The notes beneath the pieces were generated by a model. It saw only the letters and a list, made by a program, of their open reading frames with translations, was not told the DNA's origin and ran no database searches. The position numbers were made by a program, and so were the translations under genes. Source: Nocardia pneumoniae NBRC 100136 (GTDB taxonomy: Bacteria > Actinomycetota > Actinomycetes > Mycobacteriales > Mycobacteriaceae). Taken from it: DNA of 64,000 bases. The first letter of the stretch is position 1. Every line of letters begins with the position of its first letter. Shown piece by piece: positions 1 to 8,652 of this stretch. The DNA lies in assembly GCF_000308755.1 (NCBI RefSeq), contig NZ_BAGF01000056.1, forward strand, positions 111,304 to 175,303, given 5' to 3'.

Positions 1-2414
1 ACCTTGCGCAGCGCCTCCCAATACGGCTCCAGATCGCACACGTTCTGCAGATCGAGGCCGGTGTCGTACTCGCTGTGCGCCGCGGCGGCGACGATCGCCG
101 ACAGCGCGGGCTGACTGGTGGTTCCGGCCATCGCCGCGCTGGCGCCGTCGACGGCGTCGGCACCGGCCTGCCACGCGGCGAGGTAGGTGGCCAGCTGACC
201 GCCGGGCGTGTCGTGCGTGTGCACGTGCACCGGCAGATCGAAGTTGCTGCGCAGCGCGGTGACCAGCTTGGTAGCGGCCGGGGCGCGCAGCAGACCGGCC
301 ATGTCCTTGATGGCCAGCACGTGCGCGCCCGCGTCGACGATCTGCTCGGCCAGCTTCAGGTAATAGTCGAGGGTGTAGAGCGATTCGTCCGGATTCGCCA
401 GGTCACCGGTGTAGCTCATCGCGACTTCCGCGACCGCCGTCCCGGTTTCGCGCACTGCGTCGATGGCCGGACGCATCTGGTCGACATTGTTGAGCGCGTC
501 GAAGATCCGGAAGATATCGATACCGGTCGCGGTCGCCTCGGAGACGAACGCGCGGGTCACCTGCTCCGGATACGGCGTGTAACCCACGGTGTTGCGACCG
601 CGCAGCAGCATCTGCAAACAGATGTTCGGAATCGCCTCGCGCAAGGCGGCCAGCCGCTCCCACGGGTCCTCGTACAGGAACCGCAAAGCGACGTCGTAGG
701 TCGCGCCGCCCCACGCCTCGATCGACAGCAGCTCCGGCGTCATACGCGCGACGTGCCCGGCCACGCCGAGCAGGCCGTTCGTGCGCACCCGGGTGGCCAG
801 CAGCGACTGGTGCGCGTCGCGGAAGGTGGTGTCGGTGACGCCGACCGCCTTCTGCTCGCGCAGCGCCCGAGCGAACCCTTCCGGCCCCAACGCCAGCAGC
901 CGCTGCCGGGAGCCGTCCGGCGGCGGCACGCTCAGGTCGATCGCGGGCAGCTTGTCGTGCGGGTACACCGTGGTCGGCCGCTCACCGTGCGGCTTGTTCA
1001 CGGTGACATCGGCCAGGTACTCGAGGATCTTGGTGCCGCGGTCGGCGGATTGGCGCAGGGTGAGCAGCTGCGGGCGCTCGTCGATGAACGAGGTGGTGAC
1101 CCGGCCCGCCTTGAAGTCGGGGTCATCGAGTACCGCGAGCAGGAACGGGATGTTGGTGGCCACACCGCGGATGCGGAACTCCGCCAGCGCCCGCCGCGCC
1201 CGCGCCACCGCCGCGGGGAAGTCGCGACCACGGCAGGTGAGCTTGACCAGCATCGAGTCGAAGTAGGCGCCGATCTCCGCACCCAGGTTCGCGCCGCCGT
1301 CCAGCCGGATGCCCGCGCCGCCGGGTGTGCGGTAGGCGGTGATGCGGCCGGTGTCCGGACGGAATCCGTTGGCCGGGTCCTCGGTGGTGATCCGGCACTG
1401 CAGCGCCGCGCCCCGGATGGTCACCGCATCCTGGCTCAATCCGAGGTCGGCGAGGGTTTCGCCGGCGGCGATGCGCAGCTGCGACTGCACCAGGTCCACA
1501 TCGGTGATCTCCTCGGTCACCGTGTGCTCCACCTGGATGCGCGGGTTCATCTCGATGAAGACGTGGTTGCCGCGCTCGTCGAGCAGGAACTCCACGGTGC
1601 CCGCGCACGAGTAGCCGATCTGGCGTGCGAACGCCACCGCGTCGGCGCAGATGCGTTCCCGCAGTGCCGGGTCCAGGTTGGGCGCCGGCGCGAGCTCGAT
1701 GACCTTCTGGTGGCGGCGCTGCACCGAACAGTCCCGCTCGAACAGGTGCATCACGTTGCCGTGCTGGTCGGCCAGGATCTGCACCTCGATGTGCCGCGGG
1801 TTCACCACCGCCTGCTCGAGGAATACGGTCGGATCGCCGAACGCCGACTCCGCCTCCCGCGAGGCCGCCTCGATCGACTCGCGCAACTGCTCCGGGGCGG
1901 CGACACGCCGCATACCGCGTCCGCCGCCGCCGGCGACCGCCTTGACGAAGATCGGGTACTCCAGCTCCCTGGACGCGGCGATCAGCTCGTCGACGTTGGC
2001 CGACGGCGCGCTGGAGCGCAGCACCGGAAGCCCGGCCGCCTTGGCCGCCTCGATGGCGCGCGCTTTGTTTCCCGCCAGCTCGAGTACCTCAGCCGAGGGC
2101 CCGATGAAGGTGATGCCCTCGCGAGCGCAGGCCGCCGCCAGGTCCGGGTTCTCGGAGAGAAAGCCGTAGCCAGGGTAGATGGCGTCCGCCCCCGCCGACT
2201 TGGCCGCCTCGATGATCGCATCGATGGACAGGTACGCCCGGACCGGATGGCCCGGCTCCCCGATCTGATACGACTCCGCCGCCTTCAGCCGATGAACCGA
2301 ATTGCGGTCCTCATAGGGGAACACGGCGACCGTCCCGATGCCGAGTTCGTAGGCCGCACGGAAGGCGCGGATGGCGATCTCGCCACGGTTGGCAACCAAG
2401 ACTTTCGAGAACAT
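1..2414 (-). CDS. pyc: Pyruvate carboxylase, 3' end cut by window edge
   Basis: Biotin-dependent anaplerotic enzyme that carboxylates pyruvate to oxaloacetate. The minus-strand frame is open from the ATG at 2414 (MFSKVLVANRGEIAIRAF) to base 1, about 804 codons. The family is usually about 1,130 residues, so roughly the last 320 are missing, including the biotinyl-lysine domain. An N-terminal biotin carboxylase domain with ATP-grasp features (VFIEMNPRIQVEHTVTEE) covers about residues 1-450. The carboxyltransferase domain follows, with TFRDAHQSLLATR, RIFDALNNVDQM, AIKDMAGLL and HVHTHDTPGG. That order, both domains in one chain, separates it from acetyl/propionyl-CoA carboxylase alpha subunits. 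It is divergent from metE across a long leader. A plus-strand frame covering the same bases is a high-GC shadow. Confidence 0.95.
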   Translation of the reverse strand, partial: MFSKVLVANRGEIAIRAFRAAYELGIGTVAVFPYEDRNSVHRLKAAESYQIGEPGHPVRAYLSIDAIIEAAKSAGADAIYPGYGFLSENPDLAAACAREGITFIGPSAEVLELAGNKARAIEAAKAAGLPVLRSSAPSANVDELIAASRELEYPIFVKAVAGGGGRGMRRVAAPEQLRESIEAASREAESAFGDPTVFLEQAVVNPRHIEVQILADQHGNVMHLFERDCSVQRRHQKVIELAPAPNLDPALRERICADAVAFARQIGYSCAGTVEFLLDERGNHVFIEMNPRIQVEHTVTEEITDVDLVQSQLRIAAGETLADLGLSQDAVTIRGAALQCRITTEDPANGFRPDTGRITAYRTPGGAGIRLDGGANLGAEIGAYFDSMLVKLTCRGRDFPAAVARARRALAEFRIRGVATNIPFLLAVLDDPDFKAGRVTTSFIDERPQLLTLRQSADRGTKILEYLADVTVNKPHGERPTTVYPHDKLPAIDLSVPPPDGSRQRLLALGPEGFARALREQKAVGVTDTTFRDAHQSLLATRVRTNGLLGVAGHVARMTPELLSIEAWGGATYDVALRFLYEDPWERLAALREAIPNICLQMLLRGRNTVGYTPYPEQVTRAFVSEATATGIDIFRIFDALNNVDQMRPAIDAVRETGTAVAEVAMSYTGDLANPDESLYTLDYYLKLAEQIVDAGAHVLAIKDMAGLLRAPAATKLVTALRSNFDLPVHVHTHDTPGGQLATYLAAWQAGADAVDGASAAMAGTTSQPALSAIVAAAAHSEYDTGLDLQNVCDLEPYWEALRK

Positions 2415-2771
2415 TGACCTAAGGTACCCGGCTCCGTGAACCGCACGGACAAGGAATCCCCCTTCGCAAGGGTCTTCACAAAGGGCCCTAGCACCGTTGC
2501 GAAGTTGCGTTCACGAGCCCGACACATGAGCTTCGCGACAGCAACCGTGCACCCCAGTTTGCTACTTGGATCGGCCTCTGGCCCGCACCGGCCGCTGCCG
2601 CCGGATCGACGCCGAGCCACCACACGCCCCCCAGCGCAACGAGTGATTTCGTGAGCACATGGGTAACTCACCGGGAACTCCCAGAACTCGAGCGGCACCC
2701 AACGCAGGACCTGAACGCAACTCCGTCTCACCCCACCAGTACGGCCTAAAGACCCGGAGAGGCGGGGGAGC
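2415..2771. other. Intergenic region between pyc and the metE riboswitch
   Basis: About 360 bases hold no gene I can support. Short open frames on both strands have arginine- and proline-rich, low-complexity translations. The stretch must contain the divergent promoters of pyc and the metE leader, but I see no convincing consensus box. Confidence 0.5.
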
Positions 2772-3064
2772 CTATGCTGAGGGGGCAGCTGGTTCACCGG
2801 TGCGCGGCGAGATGGAGCCCCGACGTCGCGCGACGGAGTCGAGCCCGTCCGAGCGGCGGGCGAGAGGGAACCCGGTGGGAATCCGGGACTGTCCCGCAGC
2901 GGTATGCAGGAACGACCGCCGTCACCAGGCACTGAGTTCACCGGGCCGGAAGGCCGCGACTCGGGAAGCGACGGCCAGTAGGTCGGCCATAGGGAACAGC
3001 GGCGCGAGCTGGACTCCCTCGGCCGGTGCCCGCGAGTCCGAAGACCTGCCAGCCGTGCCGGGTA
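2772..3064 (+). promoter_or_regulatory. Cobalamin (adenosylcobalamin) riboswitch upstream of metE
   Basis: The conserved core is readable: GGGAA at 2866, then GGTGGGAATCC, then ACTGTCCCGCAGCGGT ending near 2902, which fits the cobalamin core pattern GGGAA-N3-GGTG-A-CC-C-G-CCCGC-C-GT. The B12 box GTCCGAAGACCTGCC lies at about 3036-3050. A GC-rich peripheral insertion of about 130 bases separates the two, as is common in actinobacterial members. The element sits about 150 bases before the GTG start of metE on the same strand. The expected logic is that bound cobalamin shuts off the B12-independent methionine synthase. Outer limits are approximate because the P1 stem was not folded. Confidence 0.9.
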
Positions 3065-3217
3065 CGCCGTATCCGGCGGCCACCGCCTCGTGGATTGGGC
3101 GCGCGGATCACCAGTTGACGTGTCGGGCTCCTCGGCCGGGAATATCTCCGGCATGTCATAAGGTTCTCCGCCTGCCCGTATGGCGATGGCTTTCGTCCTC
3201 AGCAATGGAGAAACATC

Positions 3218-5485
3218 GTGACTGTTTCACAGCAAAAGCCGTTCACCGCAACGGTTCTCGGGCTACCACGGGTGGGGCCGCGGCGAGAGCTCAAACGGGC
3301 CACGGAGGCCTATTGGGCAGGCAAGATAGACGCCGAGCAGTTGCACGCCGTGGCACGTGATCTACGGCATGCTCAGCTCACCGGACTGCTCGCCGCGGGA
3401 ATGGACTCGATCCCTGTCGGGACCTTTTCCTATTACGACCAGATGCTCGATACCGCCGTGCTGCTCGGCGCGCTGCCGCCTCGGGTCGCCGGGATCGCCG
3501 ATCCGCTGGATCGGTATTTCGCCGCCGCTCGCGGCACCGACACGGTCGAACCGTTGGAGATGACCAAATGGTTCGACACCAATTACCACTACTTGGTGCC
3601 GGAGATCGGCCCGGACACCGCGTTCTCGCTGCACCCGGAGAAGCTGCTGGAAGAACTGCGGGAGGCGCTGGAGCTGGGCGTGCCCGCGCGGCCGGTGGTG
3701 ATCGGGCCGATCACCTTCCTGAAGCTGGCGAAGGCGACCGGCGTCCCGGCGCTGGCCCGGCTGCTGGAGCTGCTTCCGCTGTATCGGGAGTTGCTGCGCA
3801 GGCTGGCCGTGGCGGGCGCCGAGTGGGTGCAGATCGACGAACCGGTGCTGGTCACCGATCTCACGGCGGAGGAAATCGACCTGGTGCAGGTCACCTACGC
3901 CGAACTGGCCGCGGCGAGCGAGCGTCCCGCGATCCTCGTCGCGACCTACTTCGGCGATCCGGGTGCCGCGCTCGCCCCGCTGGCCGGGACCGGGATCGAG
4001 GCCGTGGCCGTGGACTTCACCTCCGGTACCGATGTTTCCGCGGTGGCGGCGGTGCCCGCTCTCGCGAACAAGCTGGTCGTCGCCGGAGTGGTGGACGGAC
4101 GCAACGTGTGGCGCACGGATCTGGACCGCGCCCTGGCCACGCTCGGCAGTGTGCTGGAATCCGCTGGGCAGGTGGCGGTTTCGAGCTCGTGCTCGTTGCT
4201 GCACGTGCCGTACACCCTGGCCGCGGAGACCCGGTTGGATGAGCGGCTGCGGTCGTGGCTGGCTTTCGGGGCGGAGAAGGTGACGGAGGTGCGCCTGCTG
4301 GCGACCGCCCTGCGTGAGGGACCGGAGGCGATCGGCGCCGACTTGGCCGCGGCGCGGGCGGCACTGGCGTCGCGGCGGTCGGATCCGCGGCTGAACGATC
4401 CGCAAGTGCGGGCCAGGCTGGCCGCGCTCGGGCCGGACGCCGTCCGCCGTGCTCCCGCCGAGCAGCGCCGCGAGCTGCAACGGGACCGTTTGCGGCTGCC
4501 CGCGCTGCCGACCACGACGATCGGCTCCTATCCGCAGACCTCCGCGATCCGGCTGGCGCGGGCAGCGCTGCGCAAGGGCGAGATCGATCAGGCGGAGTAC
4601 GTGCGCCGGATGCGCGCCGAGATCGCGGACGTGATCGCGCTCCAGGAGGAGCTGGGGCTGGACGTGCTGGTGCACGGCGAGCCGGAGCGCAATGACATGG
4701 TGCAGTACTTCGCCGAGCAGCTCGACGGTTTCGCGGCTACCGAGCAGGGCTGGGTGCAGTCGTACGGGACCCGCTGCGTGCGGCCGCCGATCCTGTTCGG
4801 GGACGTGGCGCGCCGGGAGCCGATGACGGTCGAATGGATCGGCTACGCGCAGTCGCTCACCGACAAGCCGGTCAAAGGGATGCTGACCGGTCCGGTGACC
4901 ATTCTCGCGTGGTCGTTCGTCCGCGACGACCAGCCGCTGGAGGAGTCCGCACGCCAGGTGGCGCTGGCGATCCGGGACGAAACCGTCGACCTGGAATCCG
5001 CGGGCATCCGGATCATCCAGGTCGACGAACCGGCTCTGCGCGAACTGCTTCCGCTGCGCGCGGCGGATCAGCCCGCGTACCTGGACTGGTCCGTGCTGTC
5101 GTTCCGGCTGGCCACCTCCGGTGTCTCGGATGCGACGCAGATCCACACCCATCTGTGCTATTCGGAGTTCGGCGAGGTGATCGACGCGATCGCCGGGCTG
5201 GATGCCGACGTCACGTCGATCGAGGCCGCCCGCTCACACATGGAGGTGCTCGACGACCTCAACGCGGCGGGCTTCGATCTGGGCGTGGGCCCCGGCGTGT
5301 ACGACATCCACTCGCCGCGGGTGCCCAGCGTGGAGGAGATCGTCACGTCCCTGCGCGCCGCGCTGAAAGCCGTTCCTGCCGAACGGCTCTGGGTCAATCC
5401 GGACTGCGGATTGAAGACCAGGGGACGCGCCGAAGTGGAAGCCTCGCTGCGCAATATGGTCGCCGCCACGGCGGCGGTGCGGTGA
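3218..5485 (+). CDS. metE: 5-methyltetrahydropteroyltriglutamate-homocysteine methyltransferase (B12-independent methionine synthase)
   Basis: Transfers the methyl group of methyltetrahydrofolate polyglutamate directly to homocysteine in the last step of methionine synthesis, in the cytosol. At 755 residues it is full length for MetE. The GTG start at 3218 is preceded by GGAG with a seven-base gap. The N-terminal half carries the MetE_N repeat (LGLPRVGPRRELKRA) and the C-terminal half the catalytic barrel (TTTIGSYPQT). The zinc/homocysteine ligands are visible as His645 and Cys647 in IHTHLCYSEF and Cys730 in VNPDCGLKTR. It stands alone behind a cobalamin riboswitch, so expression is probably high only when B12 is scarce. 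That implies a B12-dependent MetH elsewhere in the genome (inference). Confidence 0.97.
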   Translation: MTVSQQKPFTATVLGLPRVGPRRELKRATEAYWAGKIDAEQLHAVARDLRHAQLTGLLAAGMDSIPVGTFSYYDQMLDTAVLLGALPPRVAGIADPLDRYFAAARGTDTVEPLEMTKWFDTNYHYLVPEIGPDTAFSLHPEKLLEELREALELGVPARPVVIGPITFLKLAKATGVPALARLLELLPLYRELLRRLAVAGAEWVQIDEPVLVTDLTAEEIDLVQVTYAELAAASERPAILVATYFGDPGAALAPLAGTGIEAVAVDFTSGTDVSAVAAVPALANKLVVAGVVDGRNVWRTDLDRALATLGSVLESAGQVAVSSSCSLLHVPYTLAAETRLDERLRSWLAFGAEKVTEVRLLATALREGPEAIGADLAAARAALASRRSDPRLNDPQVRARLAALGPDAVRRAPAEQRRELQRDRLRLPALPTTTIGSYPQTSAIRLARAALRKGEIDQAEYVRRMRAEIADVIALQEELGLDVLVHGEPERNDMVQYFAEQLDGFAATEQGWVQSYGTRCVRPPILFGDVARREPMTVEWIGYAQSLTDKPVKGMLTGPVTILAWSFVRDDQPLEESARQVALAIRDETVDLESAGIRIIQVDEPALRELLPLRAADQPAYLDWSVLSFRLATSGVSDATQIHTHLCYSEFGEVIDAIAGLDADVTSIEAARSHMEVLDDLNAAGFDLGVGPGVYDIHSPRVPSVEEIVTSLRAALKAVPAERLWVNPDCGLKTRGRAEVEASLRNMVAATAAVR

Positions 5486-5508
5486 ACACGTCCGCCTGAG
5501 CGATGATC

Positions 5509-5539
5509 GGCGCCCCCTTCCCCCGGCGAAGGGGGCGCC
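5509..5539 (+). terminator. Strong hairpin terminator of metE
   Basis: A perfect 12-bp stem, GGCGCCCCCTTC against GAAGGGGGCGCC with a seven-base loop, starts 23 bases after the metE stop. There is no T tract, as is common for actinobacterial terminators. Confidence 0.75.
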
Positions 5540-5950
5540 GACTCGCGTCACGCCCGTCGGCCGCAATGCCTGCCGCCCCTGGTCGCCCTCCCCCGACCCC
5601 CCGGATCAGTTCCCGCGCCCGTGCAGCCGGAATCCCCTCCGCAGGTCACGCGCTCAGCCGGATTCCGGTTCCGGCCGTGGACGCTGCCGCCGCCGCGACG
5701 TATACCGCTCACACGGCTCCTCCCGCCGCGGCACCGGCACAACCCGCGCCCGCGATCGCATCCCCCTCCTCCATGCCGTATGACACCCGGAACAACGCTC
5801 CATCGGCAAACCCCTCCTCGCCCGTCATCTCCGACTCGGTCTTTCCCCTCTTGCCATACTTCGACGCGCGCACCCGCGATTCGGTTCCCGACAATCGCGA
5901 CTAATTTCCGCGATACCGAATGCCGCTGTGCCCGTGTAACTTCCGTTGCC
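5540..5950. other. Non-coding stretch before the Rpn-like gene
   Basis: About 410 bases with no supported gene. Open frames exist on both strands but translate to proline/arginine-rich shadow sequence. GC content falls visibly over the last 100 bases, as expected for the promoter region of the gene at 5951. Confidence 0.5.
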
Positions 5951-6874
5951 ATGCCGACGCAGCAGCACGAAGTGCTCGTAGAGATGTTCCGGACGCAGCC
6001 AACCCTTGCGGCCGGGCTACTCACCGACGCCTTCGGCATACCGCTACCCGCGTACGCGGGGGCTCGGACGGCGTCATCCGATTTCACGGATGTCGCGCCG
6101 AACGAGTTCCGGGGCGACACCGCACTCGTACTCACCGACGGGAACGGCGCCGCAGTCACCGGCATCGTCCTGGAGGTACAACTCGGCCGCGACCGATCCC
6201 GGCAGTGGGCGTGGCCGCTCTACGTCAGCACCCTCCGCGCCCGGCTGGAGTGCCCGGTCTTCTTGATGGTCGTCAGCCCGAATGCGCGGGTGGCGACCTG
6301 GTGCCGCAAGCCGATCGAAATCGGTCATCCCGGCCTCATCCTCCGCCCTCTGGTGCTCGGACCGGACGTCGTGCCCGCCGTAACCGATCCAGAAGAAGCC
6401 CGGGCACTCCCCGAACGAGCCGTCCTCTCGACCCTCGCACACGCCGACGGCCCCGACGCGGACCGTGTGTTCGAGGCGTTTCTCGCGGGATTGGAGAGCA
6501 CCGATGACGAGCACGTCAAAATGTACTATGACCTTGGTGTCGCGGCTCTGTCGAAGACGGCCCGGCATCGATTGGAGGAACTCATGACATCCGCCTTCAA
6601 GTACGAATATCAGAGCGACTTCGCCCGCAAGTACGTCGCACAGGGGCGCGACGAGGGACGAGCCGAGGAAGCCGCGCGACTCCTCCTCATGGCCCTCGAC
6701 GCCCGCGGGATCACCATCGCCGACACCACTAGGGCCGAAATCGACCGGTGCACCGATCTCGACCAACTCGAGTCCTGGGCCCGCAAGGCCATCACGGCGG
6801 AATCCGAGAACGAGGTCTTCTCTCAGCCCGAAATTCAGTCCGAAGGCTCGGTTGTCGACGGTGAGCAGCACTGA
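5951..6874 (+). CDS. Rpn/PD-(D/E)XK nuclease-like conserved actinobacterial protein
   Basis: 307 residues from the ATG at 5951 (MPTQQHEVLVEMFRTQPTLA). The frame is open upstream, but homologues I recall begin at a similar MxxxxHEVLVEMFR motif. The family is widespread and multicopy in Streptomyces and Nocardia. It resembles Rpn-type recombination-promoting nucleases: an N-terminal PD-(D/E)XK-like fold with an acidic residue and ExQ in GIVLEVQLGRD (about residues 75-85), then a charged C-terminal helical part (YEYQSDFARKYVAQGRDEGR, then LDARGI and TDLDQLESWARKA). Nuclease activity is an inference from fold resemblance. Its stop overlaps the ATG of a degenerate C-terminal copy. Confidence 0.75.
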   Translation: MPTQQHEVLVEMFRTQPTLAAGLLTDAFGIPLPAYAGARTASSDFTDVAPNEFRGDTALVLTDGNGAAVTGIVLEVQLGRDRSRQWAWPLYVSTLRARLECPVFLMVVSPNARVATWCRKPIEIGHPGLILRPLVLGPDVVPAVTDPEEARALPERAVLSTLAHADGPDADRVFEAFLAGLESTDDEHVKMYYDLGVAALSKTARHRLEELMTSAFKYEYQSDFARKYVAQGRDEGRAEEAARLLLMALDARGITIADTTRAEIDRCTDLDQLESWARKAITAESENEVFSQPEIQSEGSVVDGEQH

Positions 6875-7030
6875 TGGCGTTTAGCTTCAAGTACGAATAT
6901 GAGAGCGAAATCGCCCGCATGTACGTAGCGGAAGGCCGGACCGAAGGGCTGGCCCAAGGACGGGTCGACGAGGCGGCGCGGTATTCGCAAAGCCCCCACC
7001 GCCGAATCCGGGGACGAAGCCTTCGGCTGA
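6874..7030 (+). pseudogene. Truncated, frameshifted duplicate of the C-terminus of the preceding gene
   Basis: The ATG at 6874 overlaps the upstream stop. The start (FKYEYESEIARMYVAEGRTE) matches the C-terminal part of the upstream protein (FKYEYQSDFARKYVAQGRDE). The copy then jumps, out of frame, to RKAPTAESGDEAFG ending in TGA at 7028-7030, which matches RKAITAESENEVF at the end of the upstream protein. About 40 codons between the two blocks have been lost. In the original frame translation would run on to 7080 with an unrelated tail. This looks like a tandem partial duplication that decayed by internal deletion; a functional product is unlikely. Confidence 0.7.
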
Positions 7031-7037
7031 CCCAGCC

Positions 7038-7409
7038 CTACAGGCCGAAGGCGCGGTTGATGACCGCCATGTCGAAGTAATCGCGCCAGATGCTGATGAC
7101 GCCCTCGGTGACCTCGAAGAAGCCCATGACCGGGAGCGGGGTCGCGCGACCCGCGGAGAGCAGGGTGTCGGTGCGTTCGTTCATGACCACGTTGCCGGAC
7201 GCGATCTGGTGGTGGATGTCGAAGTCGATGGCGTCGAAGGTGGTCAGGAAACCCGCGATGAAGTCGCGGATGGCGGCGCGGCCGACGATGGGTTCCATCG
7301 GAATGTTGTGGTAGACGGCGTCTTCGGCGAAGTACGCGCTGATCCGGTCGGGATCGGGATCGGACCAGCTTTCGCACATCGCACGGACGAGTTCATCGGG
7401 AGTCGGCAT
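7038..7409 (-). CDS. Limonene-1,2-epoxide hydrolase family protein (EphG-like)
   Basis: A 123-residue SnoaL-like/LEH-fold protein predicted to add water to an epoxide; the substrate is unknown. All the catalytic positions of limonene epoxide hydrolase have counterparts. The water-binding Tyr and Asn appear as Tyr33 and Asn35 in VYHNIP. The Arg-Asp-Asp triad appears as Arg79 and Asp81 in NERTD and Asp110 in WRDYFD. That makes a true epoxide hydrolase likelier than a generic SnoaL domain. M. tuberculosis EphG (Rv2740) is the closest family member I recall. The gene lies 118 bases downstream of prpC on the same strand, so it could be co-transcribed with the methylcitrate genes, but no functional link is obvious. 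Confidence 0.85.
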   Translation of the reverse strand: MPTPDELVRAMCESWSDPDPDRISAYFAEDAVYHNIPMEPIVGRAAIRDFIAGFLTTFDAIDFDIHHQIASGNVVMNERTDTLLSAGRATPLPVMGFFEVTEGVISIWRDYFDMAVINRAFGL

Positions 7410-7527
7410 TCGCGTGGCTCACTTTCCTGCTGACCGGTGGGCGGGGAGTTCACCCTCGATTCAACCAAGCAATTGCTCGGTACGGAAGAAATCGGGGTCC
7501 GCCACCCGCCGGTGCAGGTCGCCCCGG

Positions 7528-8652
7528 TCAGCGTCCGGGGGCAAGCTCCCGCTGCGGCACGCCGGTGTACTCCGACAGCGGGCGGATCAACGCGTTCGAT
7601 GCCGCCTGCTCGACGATGTGGGCCGTCCATCCGGTGATCCGGCTCACCACGAAGATCGGCGTGAACATCGCGATGTCGAAGCCCATCAAGTAATAGGCGG
7701 GCCCGCTGGGGAAATCGAGATTCGGCGCGAGCCCGGTCGCCTCGGCCATCGCGCGTTCCAACTCGACGTACATGCGCAACCAGCGCTGACCTCCGGTCAC
7801 CGCCGCCACCCGCTCCAGCTCCGCCCGCATGGTCGGCACGCGCGAATCGCCGTTCTTATAGACCCGGTGACCGAAGCCCATCACCTTCTGCTTGTCCGCG
7901 AGCTTCGCTCGCAGCCATGCCCCGGCCAGCTCCGGTTCGCCGATCTCCAGCATGGCGTGCATGACGGCCTCGTTGGCGCCGCCGTGCAGCGGGCCCTTCA
8001 GCGCGCCGATGGCGGCCGTGACCGCGCTGTAGATGTCCGACCGGGTGGAGGTGACCACCCGCGCGGCGAAGGTGGAGGCGTTGAAACCGTGCTCGGCGTA
8101 GAGGATCAGCGAGGTCTCGAACGCCCGCACGATCCGCGGGTCGGGCACCGCGCCGAAGCACATGTTCAGGAAGTTCGCCGCGAAGCCCAGATGTGAGTGC
8201 GGCGGGATGGGGTCCTGTCCGCGCCGCCGCCGCATGTCCGCGGCGATCACGGTCGGCAAGATCGCGGTCAGGCGCAACGCTTTCGTCAGCAATGCCCGCT
8301 GTGTGGGCGTATGGCCGAGGTCGTCCTCCGCGTCCTCGGCACCCAGGTAGCTCGCCACCGTGCGCACCACGTCCATCGGATGACAGGACTCCGGCATCTT
8401 CTCGACCAGCGAGAGGACCGACCGGTCGACGCGCCGCTGCGCGCGCTCACGCTGACACAGCAACTCCAGCTGCGCGGCATCGGGCAACTCGCCGTACCAG
8501 AGCAGGTACGCGACCTCCTCGAAACCGCAGTGCCGCGCCAGGTCCGGCACGGCGTAGCCGCGATAGGTCAGGGAGTTGGTCTCCGGCACCACCTTGGAGA
8601 TGGCGGTGGTGTCGACCACCACTCCGGCCAAACCCTTCTTGATCTCGGTCAT
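7528..8652 (-). CDS. prpC: 2-methylcitrate synthase / citrate synthase 2
   Basis: Condenses propionyl-CoA with oxaloacetate to 2-methylcitrate, the entry step of the methylcitrate cycle. 374 residues match the short type-I citrate synthase/PrpC family. Catalytic residues are in place: His223 in GPLHGGANE, His262 in GFGHRVYK and Asp313 in NLDFPSGP. The start at 8652 overlaps the prpB stop by four bases (ATGA), indicating translational coupling in one operon. The prpB-prpC context, more than sequence alone, supports methylcitrate over plain citrate synthase; many such enzymes do both. Confidence 0.93.
   Translation of the reverse strand: MTEIKKGLAGVVVDTTAISKVVPETNSLTYRGYAVPDLARHCGFEEVAYLLWYGELPDAAQLELLCQRERAQRRVDRSVLSLVEKMPESCHPMDVVRTVASYLGAEDAEDDLGHTPTQRALLTKALRLTAILPTVIAADMRRRRGQDPIPPHSHLGFAANFLNMCFGAVPDPRIVRAFETSLILYAEHGFNASTFAARVVTSTRSDIYSAVTAAIGALKGPLHGGANEAVMHAMLEIGEPELAGAWLRAKLADKQKVMGFGHRVYKNGDSRVPTMRAELERVAAVTGGQRWLRMYVELERAMAEATGLAPNLDFPSGPAYYLMGFDIAMFTPIFVVSRITGWTAHIVEQAASNALIRPLSEYTGVPQRELAPGR

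Noticed and set aside
75..2417. 780-codon plus-strand frame over the whole pyc region
   Set aside because: Translation is Arg/Gly/Val-rich without domains; the minus strand carries an unmistakable pyruvate carboxylase. High-GC third positions keep the antisense frame open.
2285..3205. 306-codon minus-strand frame across the riboswitch
   Set aside because: It overlaps pyc and the structured leader, and its translation is Pro/Arg/Ser-rich with no family.
3362..5152. 596-codon minus-strand frame inside metE
   Set aside because: Antisense shadow; Arg/Gln/His-rich low-complexity translation.
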